Shown here: positions 45,246 to 57,882 of the stretch, piece by piece
Position numbering within the stretch: the stretch's first letter is position 1
Layout of the letters: every line of letters starts with the position of its first letter
Assembly: GCF_000143535.2 (NCBI RefSeq)
Contig: NC_037321.1
Span: 868,001 to 932,000 of the forward strand
From: Botrytis cinerea B05.10
Lineage: Eukaryota; Ascomycota; Leotiomycetes; Helotiales; Sclerotiniaceae
Reading direction: 5' to 3'
Length of the DNA stretch: 64,000 nucleotides
Position numbers and translations under genes: made by a program
Notes under the pieces: generated by a model
Seen by the model: only the letters and a program-made list of their open reading frames with translations
Told to the model about the DNA's origin: nothing
The model's database searches: none

Positions 45246-46331
45246 TCACAATTCTTTTTCTTTCTTCGCCTTCTCGGGTCGCTCTAACAAATGCTCCCGA
45301 CCCGTGACAGGTGCGTTACCTACGGCAGGCTTACCGCCGAAGGTCTCGAAGCCTTTATGGAATACAAATTCAACTGCTTCCTCGACAGGCTTGTCAAACA
45401 AGAAAGGTAAAGCGGGTACAGCAGCCAGCCCCAAACCTATGGGTCCCCATGTTCTAATCCTTACATTCTTGACATTCTTCATGTATTTACCGGAATACCG
45501 CACAATGGAATGAATGGTAAAGGCAGGTAGACCTGGTTGCGTTAGTGATGGATCCTTGGCGGAACTCTTCTAAAATCAATATTGGTAGGAATACGAAAAA
45601 GAAAAATCAATGCACCTACCCATTGAAGCAATTCCTTGGAATAGGGCACGCTGTGCCATTACTGTCCTATAGTCTTCTAGTGGTGCAACTTGACGAGGTT
45701 TTAGTGACACCCCGCTCTCATTGGCGACTATCTTAAGATCGGTTTTTGCATCATTGTATCGATCGTGCATAGCCTCTCGTGGAAGTTCCGGATGCAAAAC
45801 TTCCTGATTCCTACAGTATGCCTTGTATCCCTCATGTGTGACATCGCCAATGAGATAGGCCCATGAAACGCCATAAGCTGCTCGAACCCAGTTTGGATGA
45901 GCTACCGGTCGAAACGACTCCCCGATGTCTGATGTATAAGCTACATATCGTTGCGCAGATAATAGGGCTATCAGAAATCTTAGCCATAATTCTAGGACTG
46001 CATGCCGTATGAAATGACTGACCTGTTCGAATGCGAGTAGCATATGCCGCGTATCTAATATTGCTTTCGGTGGTCTGAGGAGCGCTGTCGCATGTCAATT
46101 AGCATTTTGTGATTAAAAGTGCTTCGCGAGTTCATGTGAATCCCGAGTGAAAGAGGCTAGCTAGGACAGGAGTCGCATGGGTACATACTATCCATCATAA
46201 AGCTCATCATAGAAGTTATCCTCGGTATCTGCTTTATCTACGATTTTTTGCAATCCATCAGGAAGCTTTTCCACGCCCGGGAGACCAGTAGGGGGTGGAC
46301 CTCGAGAGTTACTGCTATCCTTTCCGGCCAT
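45246..46331 (-). CDS. MTP18: Mitochondrial fission process protein 1 (MTP18) family
   Basis: Inner-membrane protein family (human MTFP1/MTP18) that promotes mitochondrial fission. Four exons on the complement, 46189..46331, 46023..46084, 45620..45967 and 45246..45532, giving 279 aa. Introns are 104, 55 and 87 nt with donors GTATGT, GTCAGT and GTAGGT. Characteristic blocks are IRYAAYATRIRT, RYVAYTSDIGESFRPV, WVRAAYGVSWAYLIGDV and, in the last exon, LPAFTIHSIVRYSG and a hydrophobic GPIGLGLAAVPALPFLFDKPVEEAV-type segment. The tail is Lys/Glu-rich. The start ATG 46331 gives MAGKDSSNSRG. It is divergent from the ATP synthase subunit gene at 46902. Confidence 0.9.
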
Positions 46332-46901
46332 TTTTCGATCTTATAATGAGATTGAAGTAGAAAATAGTGAAGAGTGAACAGTGAACGGTGAACAGCAAAC
46401 GGTGTATCAGCTAGCTCTGAAGATCGAATTAGTTGTTTTAGTTGTGAAAAGAGGATACGTTGTACGTTTGAAAGATTCCAAGACTGATGTCTTCTGTCGC
46501 GTTCCTTTTCTATGGCCTCGGACGGAAGAACTCGTCAAGTGTTAACCGGTGTTCTCGTCTGGTTCTGGCATGGGGAAATGACGATACCCACGAGTGGGGG
46601 ATTGATTGTTCCTGGTACTCCTCCAGTTCCTAGACACTAAAAAGGTGGAGTGGAAAGCTGGAAGCGGAGCTCTTTTGCTTGCCTCCTTGCTTTGTTCTGT
46701 CCCTCAAAGCGGGACGGGAAGACAATCGGCATTTCGGAATCTTTCGGTACGCGCTTGGCGCTTAAATCGCCTAGCTTGGAAATTTGTATGGCTCCAATTC
46801 AATCAATCTGTACCGGATCAATACTATCACGAACCTTCACTCCGTCACCGCAAGCATATTCGAACAACTATCGATTTAGTCAAATCTTCGAACTCGTCAA
46901 A
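46332..46901. promoter_or_regulatory. Divergent promoter region of two mitochondrial-protein genes
   Basis: The 570-bp space separates start codons of the MTP18-type and ATP19-type genes. A short TGAACGGTGAACAG tandem occurs near 46,370-46,400. Shared regulation is inferred. Confidence 0.4.
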
Positions 46902-47337
46902 ATGGTTTCCTACTACCAAATCGCCGGAAAGCAAGTTGGCTCCCACTACGTAGGTGGCCTATTCCGAAGTTCTCTACTCACAATCTTTGATTTTTCCTGC
47001 ATGCAATTGTAGAGGCTACGCATCGAGCAGAAGTCAAGGAGTAGTACTAACAGGAATTGCGATACTAGTTAGCTATGGCAGTTCTCGGTTCGATGGCTGG
47101 ACTCGTCACTTTGTCCACTCGTGGTGGATCTGCTGCAAAGAAGGAGTCAACTCCACCAATTAACGCCAAAAGCCCAGATGAGGAGAAATACATTAAGTAG
47201 GTTCAATGAAAGGATCTTTTGATCTCACGGGCATATATCATTTGCATGCTCTAACATCTACTAGGGACTTCATGGCAAGCATCGAGGGAAGCAAGAATGG
47301 AAACAACGCAGACTCGAAGAAGGATGCGGGACATTAA
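46902..47337 (+). CDS. ATP19: Mitochondrial F1F0 ATP synthase subunit k (Atp19-like)
   Basis: Three exons, 46902..46949, 47069..47196 and 47265..47337, giving 82 aa. Introns are 119 and 68 nt, both with GTAGGT donors, and the second splits a Lys codon. The protein starts MVSYYQIAGKQVGSHYLAM, matching the pattern of Atp19/DAPIT subunits in which a short N-terminus precedes one membrane segment (LAMAVLGSMAGLVTLST). A soluble tail with PDEEKYIKDFM follows, like DEEKFI in yeast Atp19. It stabilises ATP synthase dimers in the inner membrane. None of the exons is long enough to be obvious alone; the model rests on splice sites, frame and family length. Confidence 0.85.
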
Positions 47338-48673
47338 GGATATATCATGAATTGAAAATGAGCGGCTGAACTTTCTTGCCAATCGACTTCGCAGGTTCGG
47401 GTGTAAATATAGAACGCGGTCACAAACCCATCAAACCGAGCAGACATGCAGATACCATGTTAAGATCCGAATCCCATGTTCTTCCTGACATTCCCTACCC
47501 CCATCTTCATACCAATTACCCGTAAATGAGTTTCAAGAGGACTTGATATGTACTTGCATTGATTGGAAAGAAATATCGGTGTTGTGATCAAAGGGCTTAC
47601 ATTCCCGCAGCCATTAATAGGCATTATTCGCAGGTTCATGATTTACTGTTTTTCACTTCAGTTCACGGTTAGTGCCTTGTCAGCTTTTGTTTACAGTCAG
47701 CTTCTCAAGCTATTTTATAAGAGTTGCTTGTTTGTGGATTCTGTTATCCACTCGATAGGATAGTCTCTTATACTCTCGATCCTATTGATGATGAATCTTT
47801 ATTTGAGATGTTTTCAGTATTCCCTCCAAATCCATGCCGAATACCGGATTCTTGATTCATTTGTTAGAAAATCAGACATTCGAAAAATCAAATTTCTTTT
47901 TCTATTTCCTTGCTTGATTCACAGAGCGATGAGAAATACGAAAATGGTTCTACTCACCCCACCCAACCCCTCCGCTTAACTTTTACTGTACTCAGCATTT
48001 CCATCAATTAACAACTACCAAGTCTTTTCCTACGGTCTACAAACTTCAAAGGCTACTCTAGATTAATATTAGACCCTAGTAAACCTTTCCCGTCCAGTTG
48101 CCAAGCACTATGCAGCCTCAGCAATGAAATCATGTCAAACAGCAAGGTCAAAAGCACGGTCCAAATAACTTCAACCAACCACCAACCTTTGTCAAGTAGA
48201 ATCAAGGTTGATTTTAGGTTCAGATAAAAAAATTGGTCTGTTGGCATCATACCATCCTTTAAGACTGACGAGAGAAGCTTCCCTCAATCCAATTGTGAGT
48301 ACTCGGGATCAACCAATCATACAACGAGACTAGAGATCTGTGGATATGAGGTCTAAACAAGCCTGTTGATGAACATGTCCTGTGGCTGAAATATATTTTC
48401 TGTCGATATGCATGTTCTAGATTGACTATTGGGAATCACATGAACCCTCGTTTCTTATCCTGAAGTAGATCTGTAGTTGTATAAAAGAACCGCAATTCAT
48501 CACCAAAGTTTAGTTCAATACCAAGCTATCAATCAACACTTTACTTTACACTCATATTCAACTTCCGTAGTATACACTATTCTCGTCATAAACCCATTTA
48601 GCCCGGAAGTGTCTTTCCTAGAATCTCCTTTGTTTCACCACCTATAACATGCCACCATAAACCAGCAAGCAAG
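47338..48673. other. Gene-free interval
   Basis: Intergenic DNA after the ATP synthase subunit gene. No conserved frame or repeat seen. Confidence 0.4.
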
Positions 48674-49070
48674 ATCGACTACCCATATCGAATTCCTCCT
48701 CCAGATCGCAATGCACCAGTATGTCACCCCCACTTCTCACACACTCTTCCCAAATGAATTTCTTCCCACACACAACAAAACTAATCAAACCCCACAGGAG
48801 TACCGGGGCTCCAAGAATGCGGAAAAATATGCACAACACCGCTATCACTGGGTAGAACTATCTTCATAGAATGATACTGAAGAAGGGCAAGCTGAGAGAA
48901 GGGAAGAGGAAGAGGAAAGAGCGGGAAAGAAAAGGGCAGAAAAGAAGCAACAGAAAGAAGAGAAGAAGATTGACAAGGAGAAGGATAAGAAATACAAAAA
49001 ATCTGGAGAGTCGAGCAAAGGACAGAATGAGGAGCGCCACCGTTTGCTGGGTGGTTCAAGGGGAAGGTAG
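48674..49070 (+). pseudogene. Small charged protein gene, interrupted by in-frame TAG
   Basis: Exon 48674..48718 (IDYPYRIPPPDRNAP) joins in phase 0 across a GTATGT...CCACAG intron of 79 nt to 48798 onward (EYRGSKNAEKYAQHRYHWVELSS). A TAG at 48867-48869 then stops the frame. Beyond it the same frame stays open for 66 more codons rich in Glu and Lys (NDTEEGQAERREEEEERAG and on) before TAG at 49068. I found no ATG in frame for the first exon, so a 5' part is missing, or spliced from further upstream, or lost. I do not recognise the family. It may be a decaying gene, or two separate pieces. Confidence 0.35.
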
Positions 49071-50482
49071 ACATTGTGAGGCATTTTTGTTGGACGGGGC
49101 CTAATGAAACGATGTTTTTTTTATGCTCTTGAGTCCTGGCTGTACCAGGCTAAAGTTGAGCTTGAATAGAAGATCATAGCAGGGATTTATATAGGCTCAA
49201 ATATCATTCATTGTTTGACAGGATAACTAATTACATATGGGGAAGCAAGATTTCATTATGGCCCTCATATCTTATCAAGCTCTCCGCCTCTGTCGCCAGC
49301 CGTCTATGTCAAAAAAAAAAAAGTATTACTATCCTGTGTCATAACTACGACTTGGTCGTTTGCACCCCAAGAAACTCCAACCCGCAACTTTACTCGGAGG
49401 TCTCCAGACCCAGCTCATGAAACAGAATATTTTGAGCGTTGCCCAAGAATCTACCCGAGAAGGTAGCGATGTGAGTGAAGGATTTTGTGAGCCCATCTAG
49501 TCTGCTCTATATGCATTTAAACCATCGAAATTTGAATCCGACCACATTCAAATAAATTATCCTTGACAGTATATGAGAGCTGTCTTTGGGGGCTCGTCGG
49601 TGAAGTTGTTTTGTCATTCAAAAATGACCATGAAGCGAAACGACGGGTTTGTAAAAGAAGGAAGTTAGGCTCTCACTGTAGTACTTTCAATCCAAAATCG
49701 AAGGAACATTCTCGGTCCAGATTGAAATTCGGAGGGATGGACGGAGGGAGGGATAGAGGGAATAAAAGATGGAGTGTGTGAACGGCAAGGTCGACGAAAA
49801 CTAAAGTTATGTTCACAAATTAGATTTCAAAAGAAATCCCCAAGTTTTCTTATTAAAGAAAAGAATTAGGAAACCACAAATGCCAAGGAAATAACGGTCG
49901 CTTGATGCTTTCAGGGGCGGGACTTACACAAAAGCGCTTCTGGGAAGCATCATAATAAACAGTAAAATTTATTAGACAGTATTATTGCTGACCTCGGGTT
50001 TCATCTAGACTACTTTGATCAGTTGAAACTTACAAGATGGCTCTTGATACATTAGGGCGGTTGGAGTTTAAACGAATTGAAATTTGATAGGTGCTGAATC
50101 TAGGTCCTAGTATTGCTTTGACTATCCTATCGATGCCATCATCCAACACGTATTGATTCCCACTGCGTTATATAGAATCAATTGGTGAATGACCTTTGTA
50201 CAAATTATAGATTCAAAGTTTGAGTTATTCACGGCCGTACTGGACATGTTCAATCAACACTTGATTTACGACCTAACCGTAGGCTAGATGAACTAGCCCC
50301 CTCTAGCTCCCCACCATCACCTCATAATGCAACATATATAAATTCTGAAGAACATTAATCTGGACTCCTTTAAAGTATCACTCTGCAAACATTTCACGAC
50401 GACGGCAGATCTATCAGATTGATGATAATCTTTACACGACATATCACAGCTAGTAACTAGTATAATACTTTCTATAAAAAAA
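49071..50482. other. Gene-free interval
   Basis: Intergenic DNA. No supported gene or RNA. Confidence 0.4.
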
Positions 50483-50808
50483 ATGCCTTATTTTTCAAGC
50501 ATCAGCGACACAATGTGGATGTGCTGTAATAACGCATCGAGGGATAATCAAGGGGTGAGTTCGTTCCTAGAAAGAATACAAGAGGTTAATATTGTGCTAA
50601 CATGCGATTCAAGTGCGGCGAGCGTAACAAGATGACGCTGGACAAATGTAACAAATGTTCTCACAAAAAATGCGATAAGTGCAGGGTAACGAAATTGCAG
50701 ATGTTGGTGGAGGACTTCATAGACACCGATAAAGTAAAGGAAGCGTTGGAGTCGCAATTAAAGGAAACTCCGAGAGGAAGATCTAAGGAAAAAGTAAATG
50801 CTATTTAA
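50483..50808 (+). CDS. Tiny zinc-ribbon-like protein (CxxC-SH-xxC-xxC)
   Basis: Two exons, 50483..50554 and 50614..50808, giving 88 aa. The 59-nt intron has donor GTGAGT, a GTGCTAACATG branch region and acceptor TTCAAG in phase 0. Exon 1 encodes MPYFSSISDTMWMCCNNAS and a short linker. Exon 2 starts with a Cys codon (CGERNKMTLDK), then CNKCSHKKCDKC, then an acidic/basic helix. Layout, intron phase and intron position equal those of the gene at 14460. The knuckle probably binds zinc; the biological role is unknown. The downstream end KEKVNAI is followed directly by TAA. Confidence 0.6.
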
Positions 50809-51555
50809 GGGCAGTGCTGGCCGACCGATATTTTGCGGGATTGGATTTTGTGAGGTTTCCAGCAAGATTGAAGGCATTCAAAATGTCAGATTATATTCTC
50901 AAAGAATCTAGAGGCAGGAACAGTAAGAAATTGCAACGAGAACTAGTCCCATTTAATTGGTCGAAAGATGGAGATAAGTTTTAAGGACAATCAGTGCGAT
51001 GTGTGGAAGGGAATCTGTGCCTGCACTTGCAGATAGATCTATGACATGAATACAATCTCATCTAGAGTTTCAAGACTACCATCTGACATCGGGTTCGGGG
51101 TGAATGTAGGATAAGCACAGCATGGCATGGGTGCAATAACAAGTGTTGTGAGGATGATTGGAAAATCACGAAGTTTGATGGATATATTGACGTGCAACAT
51201 TGCATCATTCGAACTCGACATTTGTATGTGAGGACACAATAGATGCCTCAAAAGTTAGAGGGTGGGATCAGGATGCACTAGTATGGAGTTTTGTACAGTG
51301 GCGTACCTCGAATGAGTGCATGTTCGATATTCCAGATGGTGCAACATAAGGCTTTCACTTTCCAACACTGCGCACGTATGTTGCGGGTAGTCTCTCTGCT
51401 GTGTTTTGTTTGAAATTTGTACTATGTCGTTTGACAATCGCTTACGGGACTTTTGTTGCATCAGCGCGACATATACGCCCTGAGCCATGCTCTATTTGTT
51501 CATGGTTCCATGATATCCTAACGCCATAACGTCCATTCATCGCAAGCCAAATACC
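50809..51555. other. Gene-free interval
   Basis: Between the zinc-ribbon gene and the 3' end of EMC4. Short frames only. Confidence 0.4.
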
Positions 51556-52220
51556 TCAGAAAGCCGGGATAGCTCGTTCTAGAGGATCCCTTACTGTCTC
51601 CCAAGCCAACCAATCCGACCTTGTAGTACTGCGGTGTCATTAGCATTTTACCCTGAGCCATTTGTACAGGCAACTTACGGTAGTAATCCCATTCCATTAA
51701 CCTTCCATATTCCCAGCGCCAAAGCTATCACTTGACATGCAACATATGCCAGTTTAACTACACCTAATTTCCCTCTTGTTCCTTCGCTCTCAAAACGTTC
51801 AAATGCTTGATTTGTAGCCATGAGCCCCATCAGGGGATTTTTGAATGCCATAACCACCATCATAATGGAAAATATCTGAAGAGAATTTCCTGACATGTAC
51901 ATCATAATCGCCGTCATTGGAAGTTGTTTGACGGGGGCCAGAGCCACTTCCCATGCTTTCTTGAGCTTCAGTGTATCCATTTCGGCGGGAGTTGGAGGTT
52001 GTCGGGGGGTTTTGGTGGGTTGTTTCTGGTGCACATGATTTTAAGCAGACGGTCAATAGCATATGGGTTGGAAATGACATACTCGGCCTGAAGAAGAGGA
52101 AGCTGTGTATCCTGGAGGATCTGGAATGCCTGCTGATTTCGGCTTCGATAATGGTGGAGTATTAAGATCTACAACCCATTGAGGGGGAGGGGGAGGTGGT
52201 GACACCGCGAGCTCCGCCAT
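51556..52220 (-). CDS. EMC4: ER membrane protein complex subunit 4
   Basis: Subunit of the EMC insertase that places tail-anchored and multipass proteins in the ER membrane. Three exons on the complement, 52083..52220, 51679..52025 and 51556..51628, giving 185 aa. Introns are 57 and 50 nt (donors GTATGT and GTAAGT). The N-terminus is Pro-rich (MAELAVSPPPPPPQWVVDL). The core LKLKKAWEVALAPVKQLPMT and MMYMSGNSLQIFSIMMV leads into further hydrophobic segments. The last exon, easy to miss, gives TTRSDWLAWETVRDPLE, the family's closing motif. It is head to head with the beta-adaptin gene, 548 bp apart. Confidence 0.95.
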
Positions 52221-52768
52221 TTTGATAAATTACGATTCGGTGGTTCGAGGATAGTCGAATAACTCCGTATTCTTTTTGGATTGTCGTCGTCGCACGTCGT
52301 GTCAAATCAGGTATCAAGGCAGAAACTACAAACAATAATGCCTCCCTAGTAGGTAGCGTAGCAAGGAAGGCGGTACACTGCCCATGGAACAAGCTTCCCA
52401 CGCTAGCTTAAATCCGCGATCCCGAGCTTACTAGAGCCACCCCTTTAGGTGATCTTTACTTTCACGTCGTTCTCAAAGTCCGTTTGAACTCCACGGATTA
52501 CCAACATTGCATTTACATTTGATGAAATTATATCTGCGAAATTGACGATTCCCCAAGTCGATGGAGAGATATCTGCGACAAACTCAAGTATTATACTGGC
52601 GGTGATTGTGGCGCATTGTCGATTTACCCTGTGGTGCCGGCTTGGGAAACAAACGATCTCAGTGGTCGACGAATTTCTTACAAGATTGAACTGGGAGGGG
52701 TTTCGTGTGCGATCGAGGATACAGCGATAAAGTCACCATACACACGAAGGGATTGAGGCTCGCACATC
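52221..52768. promoter_or_regulatory. Divergent intergenic region of EMC4 and AP-1 beta
   Basis: 548 bp between head-to-head start codons of two membrane-trafficking genes. No specific motif identified. Confidence 0.4.
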
Positions 52769-55296
52769 ATGAGCTCAGGCGGGGGAGATGCGAAGCTCTT
52801 TGCAAGGGTATGTCACTTGGGTCAATTACCATACAATTTCACAGTTTATAATATCGTTTGCGCCTCGTCTTCCTTTCATGTGCCTGCCCGATCTGTTGCA
52901 TGTTTGTAGCACCTGAGATGCTTGGGATCTTATAGTCTGCAAGATTTCAATCATCTCGGAGTTCACAATGAAAGCGCACCCTGCTATTATGTTTCTACCT
53001 TCCCACATACCACCAACCGGATATGGATCAGTTGGCTCACTTTATAATCGTTCTCCACAGGGCAAAGTCGCGGAACTAAGATTGGAATTGAATAGTGGTG
53101 GAAAGAAAGACAAGAACCATGCCGCGAAGAAGATCGCCCTGAAGAAGATTGTAGCCAACATGACCATGAGCAACAATGATATGGTCGCTCTGTTTCCAGA
53201 TATTGTTGGGTGTATGCAAATACCCAGCTTGGAGATCAAGAAGATGTGGGTTTATTAATTATATTGACAGCCGCGCGAATGGATAACTGACGCAAACATA
53301 GGTGCTTCCTGTTTCTGGTGAATTATGCTCGAATGAAACCAGATGTCGCTATCAAGGCTTTACCTACTTTGCAAGAGGCAAGTTCCAAATCCCACACTGC
53401 CCTACTAAAGACTAATCATTGCGCATTAGGATATGAATGACTCGAATCCTCTTGTCAGAGCTCTTGCCTTGCGCACGATGTCATATATTCATGTCCGAGA
53501 TTTTGTCGAGGCTACAGTACCACCTACAAAGCAACTCCTTCGAGACGCAGACCCATATGTTCGCAAGACGGCCGCTTTCTGTGTTGCAAAACTATACGAC
53601 CACGATAGGCATTTGGTTGAAGGTTCAGATCTAATTGACAGGTTGAATTCGATGTTGAGGGACGATAACCCAACGGTTGTGGCTAGTGCATTGGCCAGCT
53701 TGATGGATATCTGGGAAAGGAGTGATGCTATTAAGTTGACTATTGACTACGGGAATGCCTCAAAGATGGTTCAAATTCTCCCAGACTGTTCTGAGTAAGC
53801 ATCCTTTTCTCCAATTTCCCATTGAGCGACCTAACAGTACTAGGTGGGGCCAAACATATATCTTGGAAGCCTTAATGTCATATGTTCCACAAGACTGCTC
53901 GGAGGCTTTATTGCTAGCGGAGCGCATATCTCCACGTTTATCACATTCAAATTCTGCAGTCGTTCTTACCTGCATAAGAGTAGTTTTGTACCTAATGAAC
54001 TACATTAATGACCAAAAGCAAATATCGGCATTATGCCGGAAGCTTTCGCCTCCTTTAGTCACTCTATTGGCGAAGGGTCCAGAGGTTCAATATCTCGCAT
54101 TACGGAATGCATTATTAATATTACAAAGAAGGCCAGAAGTTCTACGCAACGATATTCGAGTATTCTTCTGCAAATATAATGACCCAATTTATGTTAAAGT
54201 TACCAAGCTGGAGTTGATCTTCATGTTGGCGAACGAAAAGAATATTCAAGAGGTGCTTACCGAATTGAGAGAATACGCCACAGAAATTGATGTCCACTTC
54301 GTCCGCAAATCAGTCCGAGCAATCGGAAAGCTTGCTATCAAAATCGAGCCTGCGGCTAGACAGTGTATTAATACATTACTGGAGCTAGTGGCCACAAAGG
54401 TCACATATATTGTGCAAGAAGCAACAGTGGTAATTCGAAATATTTTCAGAAAGTACCCTAACCAGTACGAGTCTATAATCGGTACACTCTGCGAGAATCT
54501 GGATTCGCTAGATGAACCGGAAGCTAAGGCTGCCATGATTTGGGTTATTGGGCAATACGCCTCTCGGATAGAAAACTCTGATGTCTTACTTGAAGATTTT
54601 CTCTTTTCATTCGCGGATGAGCCAGTGGAAGTTCAACTTGCTCTTCTCACCGCGACCGTTAAACTGTTCATTCAAAGGCCAACAAAGGGACAAGAACTTG
54701 TTCCTAAAGTGTTGAAATGGGCCACAGAAGACACAGATAACCCAGATTTGCGGGATAGAGGTTACATGTACTGGCGTCTGCTATCTTCAGATATGGCTAC
54801 AGCCAAAGCTATTGTTATGGGTGAAAAGCCTCCGATCACAGCTGAATCGGAGAAACTCGACCCTGCCACTCTTGAGGAAATGTGCCTTAACGTTGGAACT
54901 CTCGCTACTGTTTACCTTAAACCCGTCCAACAAGTTTTCCGTTCCGCTCGTCCGCGTCGCCTTACAGACTCACCCGCTCTACAAAAGCAGCATCTTCCGA
55001 ATGGGGATTTAGACGCGCAGAAATCACTTTCTGCATTTGGAAACTCTCAACCTATGATGAAACCCGGTGGACAAGGTGATCTCGCTGCAGCAGTCGATGC
55101 AGCAGATGCGTTCTTTGCCGGAGTTGGTCAGCAAATGGCAAGCATGAACTTGAATGGACAGGATGAAGGATTTGGTGGTAGCCCTACCGTTGGCAGAGGC
55201 GAGATGCAATATGTGGTTAATCAGAACGCACCCGAGCAGGTTTATCAACCTGCAGTAGGACAGGGTTCCAACGGTGATTTACTTATGTTTAATTGA
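52769..55296 (+). CDS. APL2: AP-1 complex subunit beta (beta-adaptin)
   Basis: Large subunit of a clathrin adaptor at the trans-Golgi/endosome. Five exons, 52769..52807, 53061..53245, 53302..53377, 53430..53794 and 53844..55296, giving 705 aa. The first intron is 253 nt; the third starts with GC (GCAAGT), a GC-AG intron that the reading frame requires. The adaptin N-terminal solenoid is clear: GKVAELRLELNS, KKIALKKIVANMTMSNND, DMNDSNPLVRALALRTMSYI, DADPYVRKTAAFCVAKLYD and so on. After about residue 610 comes a low-complexity hinge ending GSNGDLLMFN, with LLMFN resembling a clathrin box. No C-terminal ear domain is present, as in fungal AP-1 beta. AP-2 beta is the alternative. Confidence 0.93.
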
Positions 55297-57882
55297 AAGT
55301 TTTTAGCGACTTGTTTCTGCCATGGTATTCGGGGAAGGGTTTTAAGGCCAAACATATTTGTACTCGATATGTTATACTAAATAAATGGGAATCTTCTTTT
55401 TTCTTCAATTACTGTTCTTAACATTTAGGATAAAATAATTTCGAATAATTAACCGAGTAGCACACTTAGGATCGGTATCAATAGTCAGATTGTTATGGTT
55501 GTGAGCGATAATGAAAAACGAAGAAATGTGATCAAGGTATTCAATGCTCCACGTCTGAATGGAAGTTTCATAATACTTGTGCAGTCAGTACCCCGCGGAA
55601 CCACGAAACCTGCGATATGCAACAAGAAGCTTCTTGACCGGGGTATTTGGTAACGTGTGTAACGTGTGTAACTGTTATTCTTGGCCAAGCGTTCTCCTTA
55701 ACCGAGCTGAACCCTTTCATCCTCTCACAGGAGGTCTCAGTGCCACCAGCATCCGCCACATCATCCTTCCAAGTTTCATGGATGCATAGCTTTGGCGTTG
55801 ATCACAGTAGTTTCCGTCACTAGAGCCGACTTTAACGCATGGAATTTCTATCACTTTTCACTCAGCTCATTAACCTGCATTAGTTTCCTATTTGGGACCC
55901 GACTTCAAAAGCTTTTGCAGCGACCGTAGTCATGATATACCCACTCCTCTAATTCCTCTCAGCACTCACCCCATGCGCGGATACCATTTTTAATTGTAGT
56001 CGTGCCACGTGCGAATTGCGATTCTTCTGCAAAACTGTACATTCGCGAGTTTGCAACAAGCAACGCGGATTTTCCACCATCGACTCTTCCGGCAGTCTAT
56101 CTACCTAATATTACGACTCTGTCCCTTCCAATAGCGACTTGTGAACGCGTGGCTGAGTCTCTAGAGCCATTAGCAATGTTTGATGGCGAAGTTTCCGTCT
56201 TTCCTATGACCAGTTCTAGAAGTTCTTCATCCAGGACTTCGGCTCATCTTGCGCTTGTTTGAATTCTTTGCCTCTTAGTAAGGGATTTGAGGTTCCAGGG
56301 CATGTATTTTCTAATACCTTGTCTTAAGGGGAGCGAGTTGGAAACAATGAAACCCCGGACAGCGATTTCAATGACGACGGTAAAATGCCCCGATATCCTA
56401 TCTTGATATTTAGAGCCCTGCCTGCTTTTTCAATTGATCGCTCTGCGGTCCCTATACAATCAGAAAACGCTATGATAGGTATTCAATAAGTTCTGCGAGG
56501 GCTTGAACAAAGGATTTGGAGGAGTGGAACTAATTTGGTCTCTAAACTGCAATTTTCAAACGCGCAACTCTGGTATGTGATGCAGCTTTCCGATACAGAA
56601 ACTCGGAACGGAACTGTGCATTATGAAAGATACCTCAACATAGAGGGCATGCAGTCTTCAACTCGATTAAAGCTAATAGAATTTTATTTTCCGTAGAGTG
56701 TGTGCGTGTATTCCCTGAGAGGTAGTCGACCTTTGATACAAACACACATTTTCCAAAAGTAGTTTCCCGTAACAAACAGAAGTAGCCATGGCATAACATC
56801 CTTGAAATCTGCAAATGTTTACTTTTTACGGAATGTTACATTGTAAAACTTGCTTAGATGTTGGGAGCGGAAGCATACATAACCACAAAGGTTGCGGATC
56901 CTCAATACTTGTGATAACATTAGGAAACAGTCTGATCCGTCCAGAAAGTCATGGTATTCTCTCAAGCTCTAGAAAGCCCTATATACCCTGTGGTGGCCAA
57001 GTTAATACTTTCGACGAAAAGAAATTCAATATAAATCCCCATACAAATTTTAATATATATATTACATTTATAATATATTCTTTTTGTTAATAATGAAATA
57101 GTTCTTTTATTATTAATGAATATTCGCTACTTTAAATGGGATTCGTTTAGTATTGATTTTTAATAGAAAAAAAGAAAATGGGGATCCTGAAGAGCCTTAG
57201 AGCTTTCAGAATTCAATGAGTAAAAGAGTTGGAGGAAAGGTGGACGGAAGGGGAGCGAGCGTAAGAGCTAGGAGGAAGGGGGGAGTGAGCGTAAGAGCTA
57301 GGAGGAGGGGGGGGAGCGAGCGTAAGAGCTATGAAGTGGGTGAAAGGCATTAGCCGAAAGCTTAAAGGGGAGGGGAAGTGAGGGGTAAATCACTCACTTA
57401 CTTCACTCTCAATTTCTTCTTCAATCAGAAGCTTTATTACTATACCATGCCATACAGAATGTACTGTTTATATGCATTTTCTACTTAGCTCTAATCTATA
57501 TATTCATATTCAATTCAATTACTAATCGAATTCAATATGAATAAAGTATTGATCATCTCAAACTAGAATTCAAGAATTTCATTAAATCCCTTTTAAGTAA
57601 AGTTTTCTAATCATTTACGAAAGAAAAAGCCCCCTAATCAATAATTGAAAAACGCTTTTTTCAATACATTATAAAAATATTGAATATTTTCTGGGGCTGA
57701 CAAAGCGGCCACTTCGTCAATCGCGGATTCTGCCACCACAGGGATATCTATAAAGATCTAATCTCAAGTTCTCGACTCGAGTTTTTATAAGCACAACGTG
57801 AATTGTGCCTCGTTCACTCTCGATCAACTTGCATGCTGAGAATAGTTTCTTCAAATAAGCCAACCAATCAATCACCATTCAA
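55297..57882. other. Gene-free interval with AT-rich relic
   Basis: 55.3-57.0 kb is ordinary intergenic DNA with no supported gene. 57.0-57.7 kb is strongly AT-rich (runs of ATTAAT/TATATA) except for a purine-rich tandem repeat at 57,250-57,336. It looks like decayed repeat DNA. The last 200 bp lead into the IFI6-like gene. Confidence 0.45.
57250..57336. repeat. Tandem repeat, about 30 bp x 3
   Basis: Three units built on GAGCGAGCGTAAGAGCTAGG, spaced about 30 bp and separated by G-runs. The second unit has a C-to-T change (GAGTGAGC). Confidence 0.85.
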
